Shown here: positions 27,701 through 35,710 of the stretch, piece by piece
Layout: each line of letters starts with the position of its first letter
How positions within the stretch are numbered: the first letter of the stretch is position 1
From: Varanus komodoensis
Lineage: Eukaryota; Chordata; Lepidosauria; Squamata; Varanidae
Direction: 5' to 3'
Assembly (NCBI RefSeq): GCF_004798865.1
Contig: NW_025336010.1
Location: 3,354,897-3,418,896, forward strand
DNA: 64,000 nucleotides
Notes under the pieces: model-generated
Told to the model about the DNA's origin: nothing
Database searches by the model: none
What the model saw: only the letters and a program-made list of their open reading frames with translations
Translations under genes and position numbers: made by a program

Positions 27701-30700
27701 GGATGCTGAAGTCAGTTTCTTGTCCCCAGTTCCTTACACCAACCTGGAGTTCAGTCAGTGAATTTGAATAAGGATACAAAGCTTTAAATGAACGTGCAAT
27801 TCAAATGGATCACTGTTGGTTTTAATTTCTTGTAAACCTCCCAGAGTCTATGGCAACAAGGCAGATGTCAGTATGAATGAATTAAAAGATGACCTTAGAA
27901 CACTCTCAAGAGGGTACTTAAAGTGCTCTCTCTGTCTCTCTCCCCTTCACCTAATGCTCCGGCAATCCTATGCCAGCCAAAATCGCACTGGGGGCTCCAA
28001 GCAGCTCAGCGGCCCGCACTCGGTGGCTGCGTGCTGGTCGCCATCGCACCATGGCTCGCTGCTGAAGCAGGGCCGCCTGGACCCAGCCCGGCTAATGAGC
28101 TGCGGCAGGGGAGTTGTCGGCAACCCATGAACAGGACTGGTGGCTTGCCAGCTTGGCTGGGTTCCTTCCACATGAGAACCCACCCTTCCACAGTAGCCTG
28201 CAGTTCAGCTGCAACTCCCACTCCAGACGGGCTCCTAGCATGCAGTGCAGGAAGCCATCTTGCATCAAATCTGACTTTTCCCCCTTATTTGATTTTCTGC
28301 AGTAAGTGGGGAGAGAGAAGTAGTGGTGGGAAAATGCAAAACAGAAGACTGCAGAGACGGAATAAAATCCAGTGTGCAAATCCCTGTTCAGCCATGAAGC
28401 TCACAGATAACTCTGAGGCAGTCACTCTCACAGCTACCTTGCAGGGTTGTTGTGAGGATAAAAAGAAAAGGGGAGACCAAAGAATGACGCCCACGGCCCT
28501 TTGGCATGGCTGCAGGCCTTAGCTGCCAAGGCTGCCTGTCTCATTCGAGGCTTCCTCCACACTCCCCTCCTGCCCAGCAGGCTCGCGAGGGAGGCAGGGA
28601 GGGGCACGCCTGTGCGGCCCACAGAGGAGGCAAGGGGCATGGAGCAATGACCCTGCTCAGCAAGGAGCCTGGCTGACTCCTACCTGTTGGAAGTGCAGCT
28701 GAAAGGAGATGGAGGGAGGGGGTGTCAGAGCGCTGCACCCTGTCGGGCGCCCTGACTGCCAGACGGCCCCTGCCCAGGTGAGCTGGCAAGTGGCTCTGGA
28801 GATGCCTACATAAAGCGGTCACTACAAATACACGATCGATTCTGTGGCTAGTTCGCCCCTGCCCACACGGGAAAGGTGCTGCCGAGAGGCCAGTCAGCCC
28901 CCTTTCCACATCAGAACAAGGGAGCTGTAGCCCAGGAAGCAACACCGCTCTCTGCACTGCCAGTCCAGGGCGAACTGGCACAGCGGCTCCCCCACACCTG
29001 GCTGGAGGGCGCTGGGACCTGCGGTCCAACCACTCCAGCGGCACCAGGCTCAGAAGGCTGAATCAGGCTCACGGCGATGCTCCCTCCCTCCCTCCCTCCC
29101 TCCCTCCAGCAGCCCGTTTGTTTTGCTTGTGAGCATCATGCCGTCTGGACATTCTCCAGGCCGGGGGCATTGGGGTCCCCGAGGGGCGTATTGTACATCT
29201 TGCTCCCCCACGCACCATAAGCAGGATTCGTGGAGCACGAGCTGCGGGGCCTCCCATGGAGCCCTCGCCTGCAGGCGCCCCAAAGACCAGCCCTCTCTCA
29301 CTCCGCGGAAAGCTCCAAGGGGGGCGGAGGACGCACCGCGAGAACAGAGAAACCAGCAAGCGATCGACCGACCGACCGACCGACCGACCGCCCGGGTGCC
29401 CTGGGGAATTCCACCCCAGCCCATGACTGCAGAGCGCCAGCGGTTCCCAAACCTGGTTTTTGCGCAGCTGGGATCCCGGCCTCAGGGCTCCCCCCGCCCC
29501 TTCTCCATAATGCAGTGCGACCCTCACGCCCCCCACCCGAAGGGCTGCTCCGGCCCCGCCTGCGCCCGCCTCACCAGAATGCATTGTCCTGCTTGGCGTG
29601 GGGCTCGCCGAATCGCTTCAAGAAGCTCTCCTTGGAGTTGGAGTTGGAGTTGCTGGCACCCACGTCATGGGACTTGGGGGAGTGCTTGACCCGCGTGAAC
29701 GGGAGCAGCTCCTCTGAGTCGGCCTTGAAGAGCATGGGGGATCTGGAGGGGCCGACCCTCCCGCTGGAGAGGTACTCGCTGGAAACAGCTTTGGGGAGGG
29801 ACACGGGCCGGTGGGACGAGCTGGAGCGACTCAGGCAGATGTGGTCGCTGGATTCCGCCTTTGGGAGCGTGTCCTTCAGCTCCACTGCGGCCAGGATGCC
29901 CGATGTCAGCGGGTCCAAGGCGCACAGGTCCGGGAGCAAGCTGCCCCTGGGTGACTGGCTGAGTTTCACCGAGGGAGACATGCTGTGCAGGGAGGAGGGC
30001 GTGCCGGAGGCCGGGGACAGCGGCCTCAGTTCGACTGGGGAATGCAACGTCGGGGTGCCAAACCCCTGGGCCCCGCCAGAGCCCTCCGGCTGCACCCTGC
30101 TGATCTCCAGCGAGAGCTTTTGCCGGGCAGCTGTCCGCTCCTCAGTGCTTGTATGGCGAGACTCGTCAGGCTGCAGCCGAACCTGGAAGGGGTCCAAGAG
30201 GGAGTCAGGCCACGTCCCAGTTGGTGTGCTCCCTCCGGCACCTGCGGCGTTGCTGGGCCCCTCGGGCTGGTACCGGACCGGCCCATCCACGCTGAACTGG
30301 CTGGCGACAGGAGAGAACAGCCCCGGAGACACCAGGCCTGTGAGGCTGCTCCGAGGAGACACGGGCTGAGGCGCGATGGGGGAGGGCGGGCCTTGATCCG
30401 GGTTGCTGCGGTGGCTCGGTTCCACCTGGGGGAAGGAAAGGGACAGGGAACATCAGACTCACCTGCCTTCCTGGCCGCCATGCCAGGGTTCACAATTCAG
30501 CTTAAGCGGCCAATCCAACGGGACGTCCCGTTCATTGCTAAGCTGGGTGGAGCTGCAGCAGACAGATTCTGCCAGCAACCCTTCCCAAGGAGAGCGCTGC
30601 CAGGTGCCTCGTTTGGCAGGCCAGTCCCTCTCCACGCACCCCCACCTTCCTCATCGGAGAGCCCAAGCTGGACTCCTGTTCGAGTGCCAGACCAGGAAGC

Positions 30701-33700
30701 AGGAGCTACCGCCCAGGGTAGCTGTGGGGTTAAAACTGCCAAGAGGGCCAGGTGCACCACACTGGGCTACAAGACGGGACATGGAGGCGGCAAACCACGC
30801 AACACCGTAGGGTGCCCACTTCTGGCATCTACCCGGGTCACATTCCAGAGAATCGCCCTCCCTGACCAAGGCCTCGCTTGCCGCTCCTCACGCACGACAC
30901 TGGAGATCCAAGGCAGGCGTGGCCCGGCCCGGCCTGGCCCGGCCAGGGGAACGTTTGCTGTGGGGGTCCCCATGCCCCCCACCCCAGCACAGGAAGAGCT
31001 CCCACAAGCTCCAAGCCTCGTCGGAAGGGCAGCAGGCCCCATCCCAGCCTCTCCCCCAGACGGTACCCGAATCCATCCCATCTGGCGGGTTTCGGGGCCT
31101 TCTTCCGAGGGGTCGCTGTCCATGCTGCCACGCCCAGCCTCTCCCGGTCGCCGGGGGCTGCCTGCCTCGCCTGCTCCCAACAGCCATGGAACCCTGGGGC
31201 TGGGGGTTCTCTCTCTGCAGAGGGGGCTCTGGGGACTCCCCTGGAAGCATCGGGGGCAGGCGGGAAGCGCCTGAGGGGCAGGCGGCCTCCGCAGCATCCG
31301 GCGTGACCAAGACAGGAAAGGCTCTTTCGAGGGCCATTGCCAGATTTGGAGCCCAGTGGTGGCATGGATGGGAGAGCGCTTTTCCCCTGTAAGCATAATT
31401 CCCCGAGGGTGGGGGTTAGGGGGGCACAGCACCTGCGAAGGGAGAGTCGCCCTTCCTTCCCCAACTGTGATCCTGGGAAATAGCTCTTCCTCCCCTCCCC
31501 TCCCCCTTGCGGTAAAGCTCTCCTAGTTCAATCAAAGGAAAAGGTTTTGTCCCCCAGGATGTACTACCGTGCACGGTGTGGGGAGGCACTGGGGCACTGC
31601 AGCATGGGGGCAGGGGCAGAGAAATCCTTCCCTCCCCAGCTGCAATCCCTCGCATTCTTTCCACCCCACGGGGCAGATGTCTGGCCAATGCTGGTGTCGG
31701 CTCAGCCTGTGAGATTCATGGGTCCACATGAAAAAGAGCTGCCCTGAGCAGCTCAAAGGAAGAAAATGCAATGCCCCCCCCTCCGGCTCCCCTTCGCAGC
31801 TCTGCCCCCCCACGCAGGCCCCGCTGACATGCAGCACCACTGGGCTTGCCTGGAGCATTCCCCAGGGGAGGCGCCTGCACTGGCCAGGGGTGCCTTCGGC
31901 CCCCTCCTGCCATGTCAGCACCACCAGGACACGGAAGGAAGGTGCGTGCTGGGCACATCCTGGTCACAGCTGGAGAATCTGCAACATGGCGGCTCAGGAT
32001 GGGCCCCTCAACGTCTCTGCCCGTCATCAGGATAGCAACGAGGAGGTCCGTCCTCCTCCGCGGCTGCTTCTTCCCCTTATACCTGGACCTCCCCAAACAC
32101 TCGTGGCAGCCTCTCCCATACCAGTGCCCCCAGGCGTCTTGGATGACTACAGCTCCCACCACCCCCAACACGGGCCATGGCACTCTCCATTTCTCTCCTT
32201 CCCAGCCTTTTCCATCCCTGAAATGGCAGGCCCTTGCGTTCTCCCTCCGCTCTGGGCTGCCCTTCCCCGGTTGCCCACGTTCTACAGACAGACCTGTCCT
32301 CCTGCACCTTTAGCAGCAGCTGGTCATGCTCCTCTTCTCATGATGGGCATGTCATGAGTGGCACTGGCTGGAGCTGGGGGTCCGACTAGATGGCCTGGGA
32401 GGTCCCTTCTGACTTGCTCTGTTTCTGTTTCCCTCATTGATTTCTAAGTGGCAATGAAAGGGCTCATAGGCAGACAGACCATCTTATTTTTAATAATCAG
32501 ATGCCAGCCTCTCCCTGGCTCACCTTAGTTGGCCCCTGCCCCTGCTCCGCCAGCCGAAATTTAGATTTCCCAACTCTTTGGGTCCGGAGCCTGTCTTTTG
32601 CGGCTGTCAGGTACACCTGAGGTGTTGGTTCCCATCAGCCCCAGTGCTGGAAGCCACCCAGAGAGCTCCAGCCATTGGGCAGTATGGAAATAAAATGAGG
32701 AGCAGGGCTAGTGGCCGCCCCACACACCTGGAAAGCACCTGGCCAGAGGGGGCTGGCTTCCTCTGCCCTGTGGCTGGTGGATGGCAAGGTTGATTTCCAG
32801 GTGCACACAGACTGGCGCAGAGCCGCGGCTCCCGCTGTACTCGGGTTTCGGAATCCATGGCAACATGGATCGACGCCGGCCTCCTCTCGCTGCTGGCGGC
32901 ACCTCTCCACGGCCTCCGGCAGGCGCTTCTGCCAGCAGCTACTTCAGCCCTAGTGATGCTCGGACCTTGGCCTGCTGTCCGATCCCACTGCGCTCAGCAG
33001 GTGCTGTGCACCACCTCAGGCCCGCCGTCCCCAACCTGGTGCCTCCCAGAGGTGCTGGACTGCAACTCGCATCATTCCCAGCCAGCATGGCCAATGATGG
33101 GAGCTGAAGTCCAGCATAACTGGGCCCAGTTACATCGAAGATTGCCCCAGCCCATAGCTTTGGCAAGACCTTCCCACGTCTTTCCCACAACTGCAGATAG
33201 TTCAGCCAGTGTCAAATAACACAGAATGCCTTGGCTGGGGCAGGCAAAGCCCCCACAAATACAGTCCCCATGGAGCTGCAAGCCTAAGCCCAGCCAGGCT
33301 GGGGGGGCACCAGGTATGGATGGTAGGGGGCACTGGTCCACTGAGTTCCAGGCCTCCCCATGGAATGTTTGTGCTCCTGCTTGGAAGCCTGAGGAATCCC
33401 TTCACTGGAAGGGGGGCTGTGATGCAGGACAAGTACCCTCTGCACATGCTCCAGAACACTGCCCTGTTGATAAGGATTCTTGACGCACTTGTCTGTGCCT
33501 AGAGACCTAGAGCTGAGGACAAGCTGCAGGACTCCAGTGAAGCCTGTGCCTTTGTCACCCTTCTCCATGGTGGAAAAAGAGAAGGGATTGTCTGGAGCCC
33601 CCACCACCACGGAGAGCGGGCCTGTCCAGCCACCCCCTCCCAGCCTCAGCACAGGTCAGTGGAACCCATTCTGCACCCCACCCCCACCTTCAAAGGAACC

Positions 33701-34809
33701 AAAAGATCATGCAGAGAGCCCAGGCCCGGTCAGTGCAAGGGGCATATAAATCCACAAATAGGAACCGTTCAGTGCTGTGCACATTCCTCAAGGACTCCAT
33801 CACCCTTTAAGGTGAAAGAGCGAATGCACGAGCGAGCCCATGAGTACGACCCCTCTCCAAAACTCTGGCTTCGGAAAGCACTCCGTGGGAAGACCCCCCC
33901 ATCTTCTTCGTCCTTTGGGAGGTGGTTCTCTTTTGAGGGTCCACCTCACACACACAGGCAGGAGTGGGCCTGCCTCCGCTTTCCCGTCCGTCCACAGCAG
34001 GGCCGGGCAGAGGTCACAGGGACTCCGGGCAGGAGGCGTCCTGCGCCCTCCTTGGGCCCTTCCTCCTGCCAGCCCCGCCCGCGCCGTGCCCTTCAGTTCC
34101 CCTCTGGCCCGCGTGCGCTCCCGACAGCGGCAAAGCAAAGGACGTCCCCCCCCCGCCCCCCCCCCCGCCCCCGCCCCCCGCCGGCTCCCAGAGCGCCTCC
34201 TCCCGCCCGCCTGCCTGCCCGGGCCTGCCCACGGCCCGCCTCCCGCCAGGTGCGCGATCGCCTTCCCATCCTTGCCGTGCCTTCTGAAGGACGAGGCAGC
34301 GAGGGCTGCCGCCGCGGGCGGAATGCCTCCCCCACCTGCGGGAGAGGTGCGGGGCCCCTCCGGAGCGCGGGCTGCAACCTGAGACGCCTCTGCAGCCCGG
34401 CGCGGGGAGGGGGCGAGGCACGGACCTGGCGGCCCAGGCTCGGCAAGAGCTCCTTGGGGGAGCTCTGGAGGCGGCTGGGCAGGCACGCGGGGCGGCAGCC
34501 GGGCCAGCGGGATGTACAGGTGTGGGACCAGGTGCCTCACCTGGCGACATCGGAGAGAAGCCCCTCGGAAACCGTCACAGTCACTGGGTTTCTCCTGCAC
34601 CCCAGCAGCTGCCCCTCGCCCAGGGAAAGCAGGAGTCCAGCAGGTGCGACCTCCTTTCTCCCCCCTCTGCCGTTTCCTTTGCCTCCTCCCATCATGCCTA
34701 GGTTTAATTGCAAGCCGTTTGGGGGCAGAGACCTCTGCGCCAGGCACGCGGATGGCCCTGCGAGAACATTTTCACAGGAGCACCACGGCAGCGGCAGAGC
34801 AAGAGAGGA

Positions 34810-34844
<35 letters not shown>

Positions 34845-35625
34845 GGCGGGTGGGGGGGCTGGAATCCGGCCGGGTCCCACCTTCGGTCTCTGCTCGCTAA
34901 CGCGCAAGGGCAAATTGCGATCTGGGGCAGAAGAGGGGAGAACCGGGTCCCACAGCTGCCCTCCTTCCTCGGCCCACGTTCTTGTTCCAGCGGGCAAAAC
35001 CCGCCACGGCTCGACCCGGGAAAAGGTTCAGCCGCGCACCTGTCAGAATCTGCAGCTGGAGGGGGCCCCTTCGGTCGCCCTCTCGCTCGCGTGCCCGCTC
35101 CCCCCGCTCCGTGCGGGCGCGCAAGCACAGCAGCGCGTGCACGCAGAGCGCGCCCGCAGAGCGCGCAAATGTGGCTGGAGCCCCCGCCAGCCCCGAGCCC
35201 AGGGTCCCGGCGCCCCGCCAGCCTCCCCGTCGCCCCCGGGCGCTCCTCCTCACCCCACGACTGCGCCCATTTCCCAGAGGGGGGCCATTTCCGAGGCGGG
35301 GGGAGAGGGCGCCCGCTTCCCGAGGAAGCGCCATGCCGGCGCCCAGTACCTCCGCCGCCGCCGGGCGGGCCGGGGAGCGCTGCCCCTGGCCAGGACGCGA
35401 CGCCTTCGCCGCCTGCGCTCCGCGGGCCCCGAGCGCCGCCGCCGGCAGCCCGGCCACTGGCTCGGCGAAGGCTCCCGGGCCGGTCCGCCCACGCCGGCTG
35501 GCCACCTGCTCCGCGGACGCCCGCGCCCTCCTCACCTTGCGCCGGCCGCTAGGCTCGGCGGTCCCCGAGGCTGCCCGGCCCCTGCCCGGCGCCTGCCGGC
35601 GGCCCCTGCTCGGCGGCGGCTCCAT
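108..35625 (-). CDS. INPP5J: INPP5J (PIPP), inositol polyphosphate 5-phosphatase, complete 13-exon coding region
   Basis: Removes the 5-phosphate from PI(4,5)P2, PI(3,4,5)P3 and soluble inositol phosphates at the plasma membrane and ruffles (family knowledge). Thirteen minus-strand coding exons (35625-35536, 30425-29575, 19186-19076, 16451-16343, 15521-15405, 14606-14431, 12181-12070, 9185-9076, 6931-6748, 5483-5346, 2827-2750, 1845-1741, 752-108) total 2,826 nt, giving 941 residues; the human protein is about 1,006. Every junction is AG/GT and all phases agree. Residues 1-313 are a Ser/Pro-rich low-complexity region; about 315-620 is the catalytic domain with WFGDLNFR (489-496), PAWTDR (565-570) and SDHKPV (608-613); 621-727 is the SKICH domain; 728-941 is a tail with RSXSXX repeats. 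No catalytic residue is missing. The human order SMTN-SELENOM-INPP5J is preserved. INPP5K is excluded by the long N- and C-terminal extensions. Confidence 0.96.
753..1740. other. INPP5J: INPP5J intron 12
   Basis: 988 bases between two firmly placed exons. It holds one antisense MIR-type SINE fragment near 905-1040 and otherwise nothing recognised. Confidence 0.8.
905..1045 (-). repeat. MIR/CORE-SINE-like fragment
   Basis: Contains, in antisense, the CCCTGTGAGGTAGGCTGGGC block (the complement of CCTACCTCACAGGGTTG, typical of reptilian MIR copies), followed by the complement of the GACCTTGGGC region and a degraded tRNA-like end (GCGGGGACTCGCACCTG). Confidence 0.65.
1741..1845 (-). CDS. INPP5J: INPP5J exon 12, SKICH domain part 3
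   Basis: Thirty-five whole codons (693-727), reading [19 protein letters not shown] then GVTEPFQ. Acceptor ACTTTAG, donor GTACGC. This closes the SKICH domain. Confidence 0.96.
1846..2749. other. INPP5J: INPP5J intron 11
   Basis: 904 bases; a degraded MIR-like fragment lies at about 2135-2240 (ACCTTGGGC with a preceding GGGATCAAGCCC). Nothing else recognised. Confidence 0.75.
2750..2827 (-). CDS. INPP5J: INPP5J exon 11, SKICH domain part 2
   Basis: Twenty-six whole codons (667-692): [19 protein letters not shown] and SNIYQ, almost the human sequence. Acceptor CGCTCAG, donor GTACGG. Confidence 0.96.
2828..5345. other. INPP5J: INPP5J intron 10
   Basis: 2.5 kb with a 17-base poly-C run at 3301-3317. 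I see no exon, RNA gene or recognisable repeat in the rest. Confidence 0.75.
5346..5483 (-). CDS. INPP5J: INPP5J exon 10, SKICH domain part 1
   Basis: Forty-six whole codons (621-666) starting [12 protein letters not shown] and ending [10 protein letters not shown], matching human FAFRDDMPLVRL and SSWDWIGLYR. SKICH domains target these enzymes to membranes and ruffles. A second AG (CTTCCAG) lies 12 nt inside the exon but would break the frame, so CCCGGCAG is the acceptor. Donor GTGAG. Confidence 0.95.
5484..6747. other. INPP5J: INPP5J intron 9
   Basis: 1.26 kb. A 14-base poly-C run sits near 5773 and a BovB LINE end fills about 6272-6520; the remainder is unannotated. Confidence 0.75.
6272..6520 (-). 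mobile_element. RTE-BovB LINE, 3' end of ORF2
   Basis: The plus strand reads GCAACCCCATGGAC, then GGCCAAAGTATTTGAG-like sequence, the pattern of the BovB-derived repeats of squamates and ruminants. Translated on the minus strand it gives [34 protein letters not shown] and, in another frame, [14 protein letters not shown], matching the end of BovB reverse transcriptase (GRQRMRWLDGITD, VHGVAKSRT). The copy is 5'-truncated and frameshifted, so it is a dead fragment. Confidence 0.88.
6748..6931 (-). CDS. INPP5J: INPP5J exon 9, catalytic motif PAWTDRIL and SDHKPV
   Basis: Encodes residues 559-620 with [14 protein letters not shown] and [10 protein letters not shown], the second 5-phosphatase signature and the terminal active-site His. 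The loop between them is similar in length to human but more diverged. Acceptor CCCCACAG, donor GTGAGC. Confidence 0.97.
7385..7525 (-). repeat. MIR/CORE-SINE-like fragment
   Basis: Antisense copy: GGCCTGTGAGGAGGGCTAGG, then CATGGCTGAGCGGGGACTGG and a decayed tRNA-like end. Same family as 905-1045. Confidence 0.65.
8340..8362. repeat. (CA)n microsatellite
   Basis: About ten CA units following a C10-11 run, inside the DNA transposon. Confidence 0.9.
8413..8534. repeat. 44-bp near-perfect inverted repeat inside the transposon
   Basis: The arm 8413-8456 is the reverse complement of 8491-8534 with three mismatches in 44 bases, separated by 34 bases. Both contain the CGATCGCAGTTGCGTT core. Flanking CCATCTCCCC and GCAGGAAAGA blocks recur on each side. 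Confidence 0.9.
9076..9185 (-). CDS. INPP5J: INPP5J exon 8
   Basis: Encodes residues 523-558, [17 protein letters not shown] then [16 protein letters not shown]. The PTFKFD segment precedes the second signature motif. Acceptor TTCTGCAG, donor GTAAGG. Confidence 0.97.
9186..12069. other. INPP5J: INPP5J intron 7
   Basis: 2.9 kb. A long antisense CR1 segment occupies about 10,310-11,085. A decayed tRNA-like SINE head may lie near 9,900-9,950 (CTCAGCGGTAGAGC). The sequence after 11,220 is GC-rich and unassigned. Confidence 0.7.
10310..11085 (-). mobile_element. CR1-group LINE fragment, end of ORF2 and 3' region
   Basis: Shows the ordered landmarks of amniote CR1 in antisense: ATCGAGTCCAACCCTCTG, CTTCCTGATGTCCAGCTGG, CCACATTGTTGGCTCACATT, AAATGTCATTCTGT, CACCCAGTTTTGTGTCATCT (complement of the ADDTKLGG-type region) and AAAAGCACTGAGCCC. 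It is diverged and broken, so old. Confidence 0.85.
12070..12181 (-). CDS. INPP5J: INPP5J exon 7, catalytic motif WFGDLNFR
   Basis: Encodes residues 485-522 with the 5-phosphatase signature WFGDLNFR at 489-496, followed by [19 protein letters not shown]. Acceptor CCTGCAG, donor GTGAGG. Confidence 0.97.
12182..14430. other. INPP5J: INPP5J intron 6
   Basis: 2.25 kb, very GC-rich, with a 14-base G run at about 12,740, a 12-base G run at about 13,945 and a 16-base C run at about 13,972. A long open minus-strand frame here (12,676-14,124) looks like GC composition and not a gene. Confidence 0.75.
14431..14606 (-). CDS. INPP5J: INPP5J exon 6
   Basis: Encodes residues 427-484: [19 protein letters not shown], then [15 protein letters not shown] and ILDH. 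GNKGGV and NCHLPAH are conserved substrate-site segments of the 5-phosphatase family. Acceptor GGCGCAG, donor GTGAGT; the final GA is completed to GAC (Asp) by exon 7. Confidence 0.97.
14607..15404. other. INPP5J: INPP5J intron 5
   Basis: 798 bases, GC-rich, with no repeat or exon recognised. Confidence 0.75.
15405..15521 (-). CDS. INPP5J: INPP5J exon 5
   Basis: Thirty-nine whole codons (residues 388-426), [20 protein letters not shown] onward to [10 protein letters not shown]. Acceptor GTTGCAG, donor GTGAGT. The segment belongs to the catalytic core and matches human with few conservative changes. Confidence 0.97.
15522..16342. other. INPP5J: INPP5J intron 4
   Basis: 821 bases; nothing recognised. 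Confidence 0.75.
16343..16451 (-). CDS. INPP5J: INPP5J exon 4
   Basis: Encodes [20 protein letters not shown] through FNFVLV (residues 352-387), carrying the metal-binding QE of the family's LQEV motif. The acceptor is TTTGCAG and the donor GTAAGT. Very close to human. Confidence 0.97.
16452..19075. other. INPP5J: INPP5J intron 3
   Basis: 2.6 kb with poly-C runs at about 17,491 and 17,910 and a (CCAT)n microsatellite at about 18,538-18,580. Two segments (about 16,985-17,070 and 17,610-17,700) share CCCCATCACGTATTTCTTGG-type text and so look like two copies of one unnamed repeat. Confidence 0.7.
18538..18581. repeat. (CCAT)n microsatellite
   Basis: About eleven CCAT units in a row in INPP5J intron 3. 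Confidence 0.95.
19076..19186 (-). CDS. INPP5J: INPP5J exon 3, start of the 5-phosphatase domain
   Basis: Encodes residues 314-350 including [14 protein letters not shown], nearly identical to the first beta strand of the human catalytic domain, and ends at DLIVIG. The acceptor is CTCCTCAG and the donor GTAAGC. The codon split with exon 2 reads TGC (Cys 314), where human has Arg just before ITV. Confidence 0.96.
28360..28480 (+). repeat. MIR/CORE-SINE-like copy
   Basis: Reads AATCCCTGTTCAGCCATGAA, then CAGTCACTCTCACAGCTACC and GCAGGGTTGTTGTGAGGAT, the standard block order of reptilian MIR copies. Confidence 0.75.
29085..29107. repeat. (CCCT)n simple repeat
   Basis: Five to six CCCT units. 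Confidence 0.9.
29368..29392. repeat. (CGAC)n simple repeat
   Basis: About six CGAC units, a CpG-containing tetranucleotide that usually decays quickly when methylated. It lies about 180 bases from INPP5J exon 2. Confidence 0.9.
29575..30425 (-). CDS. INPP5J: INPP5J coding exon 2, Ser/Pro-rich N-terminal region
   Basis: This 851-nt exon follows a CCTTCCCCCAG acceptor and ends at a GTGAG donor with two bases of a codon left over. It encodes residues 31-313, rich in Pro and Ser, with repeated SP pairs (for example SPRSSLTG and SRSPMLFK) and one RSSSSH that fits the RSXSXX pattern. The human equivalent is longer and equally low in complexity, so alignment is weak here. The reading frame, the flanking splice sites and continuity with the catalytic domain carry the call. 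The first codon is GTG (Val) read from the splice, not a start. Confidence 0.88.
33015..33135. mobile_element. Palindromic MITE-like repeat copy
   Basis: Left half reads CCCCAACCTGGTGCCTCCCA then GGACTGCAACTCGCATCATT and CCAGCCAGCATGGCC; right half is the decayed complement (AATGATGGGAGCTGAAGTCC). Copies of this family recur in the window. Confidence 0.65.
34817..34843. repeat. (CAG)n trinucleotide repeat in INPP5J intron 1
   Basis: About nine uninterrupted CAG units on the plus strand (CTG on the transcribed strand), inside the first intron and next to the CpG island. Confidence 0.9.
35536..35625 (-). CDS. INPP5J: INPP5J coding exon 1 (start codon exon)
   Basis: Thirty codons from ATG to a GTGAG donor, in phase 0, reading [14 protein letters not shown] and ending in Lys. 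The start has A at -3 and G at +4, a strong context. The human protein begins MEGQSSRGSRRPG and, as I recall it, its Lys|Val step (SK|VDSSF) matches this exon's Lys and the Val that opens the next exon. An upstream in-frame ATG at 35718 would add 31 mostly Gly/Arg residues; it is less likely because the resemblance to human begins at 35625. Confidence 0.8.
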
Positions 35626-35684
35626 GCTCGCCCGCCGCTGCTCCCTTCCTCCGCCGCCGCCGCCGCCGCCGCCGCGCTCCCCCC

Positions 35685-35710
35685 GCCAGCCAGCCAGCCA
35701 GCCAGCCAGT
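35685..35710. repeat. (CAGC)n short tandem repeat
   Basis: Five to six CAGC/CCAG units about 60-85 nt above the INPP5J start codon, probably in the 5'UTR or core promoter. Just downstream is a (GCC)n run at about 35,650-35,670. Confidence 0.85.

Larger units (their letters stand above)
19187..29574. other. INPP5J: INPP5J intron 2
   Basis: 10.4 kb, the largest intron. AT-richer DNA from about 25.7 to 26.6 kb, a (GCAC)n-type run at about 26,330-26,352, a MIR copy at about 28,360-28,480, (CCCT)n at about 29,085-29,107 and (CGAC)n at about 29,368-29,392. The stretch 26.6-27.05 kb resembles a decayed LINE-type repeat but I cannot name it. No exon of another gene was recognised. Confidence 0.7.
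30426..35535. other. INPP5J: INPP5J intron 1
   Basis: 5.1 kb between coding exons 1 and 2. It holds fragments of the palindromic MITE-like family (about 32,120-32,185 and 33,015-33,135), and its upstream end is part of the CpG island. Nothing else recognised. Confidence 0.7.

Noticed and set aside
29230-30369. 379-codon plus-strand open frame
   Set aside because: Antisense shadow of INPP5J exon 2; no start context or splice signals of its own.
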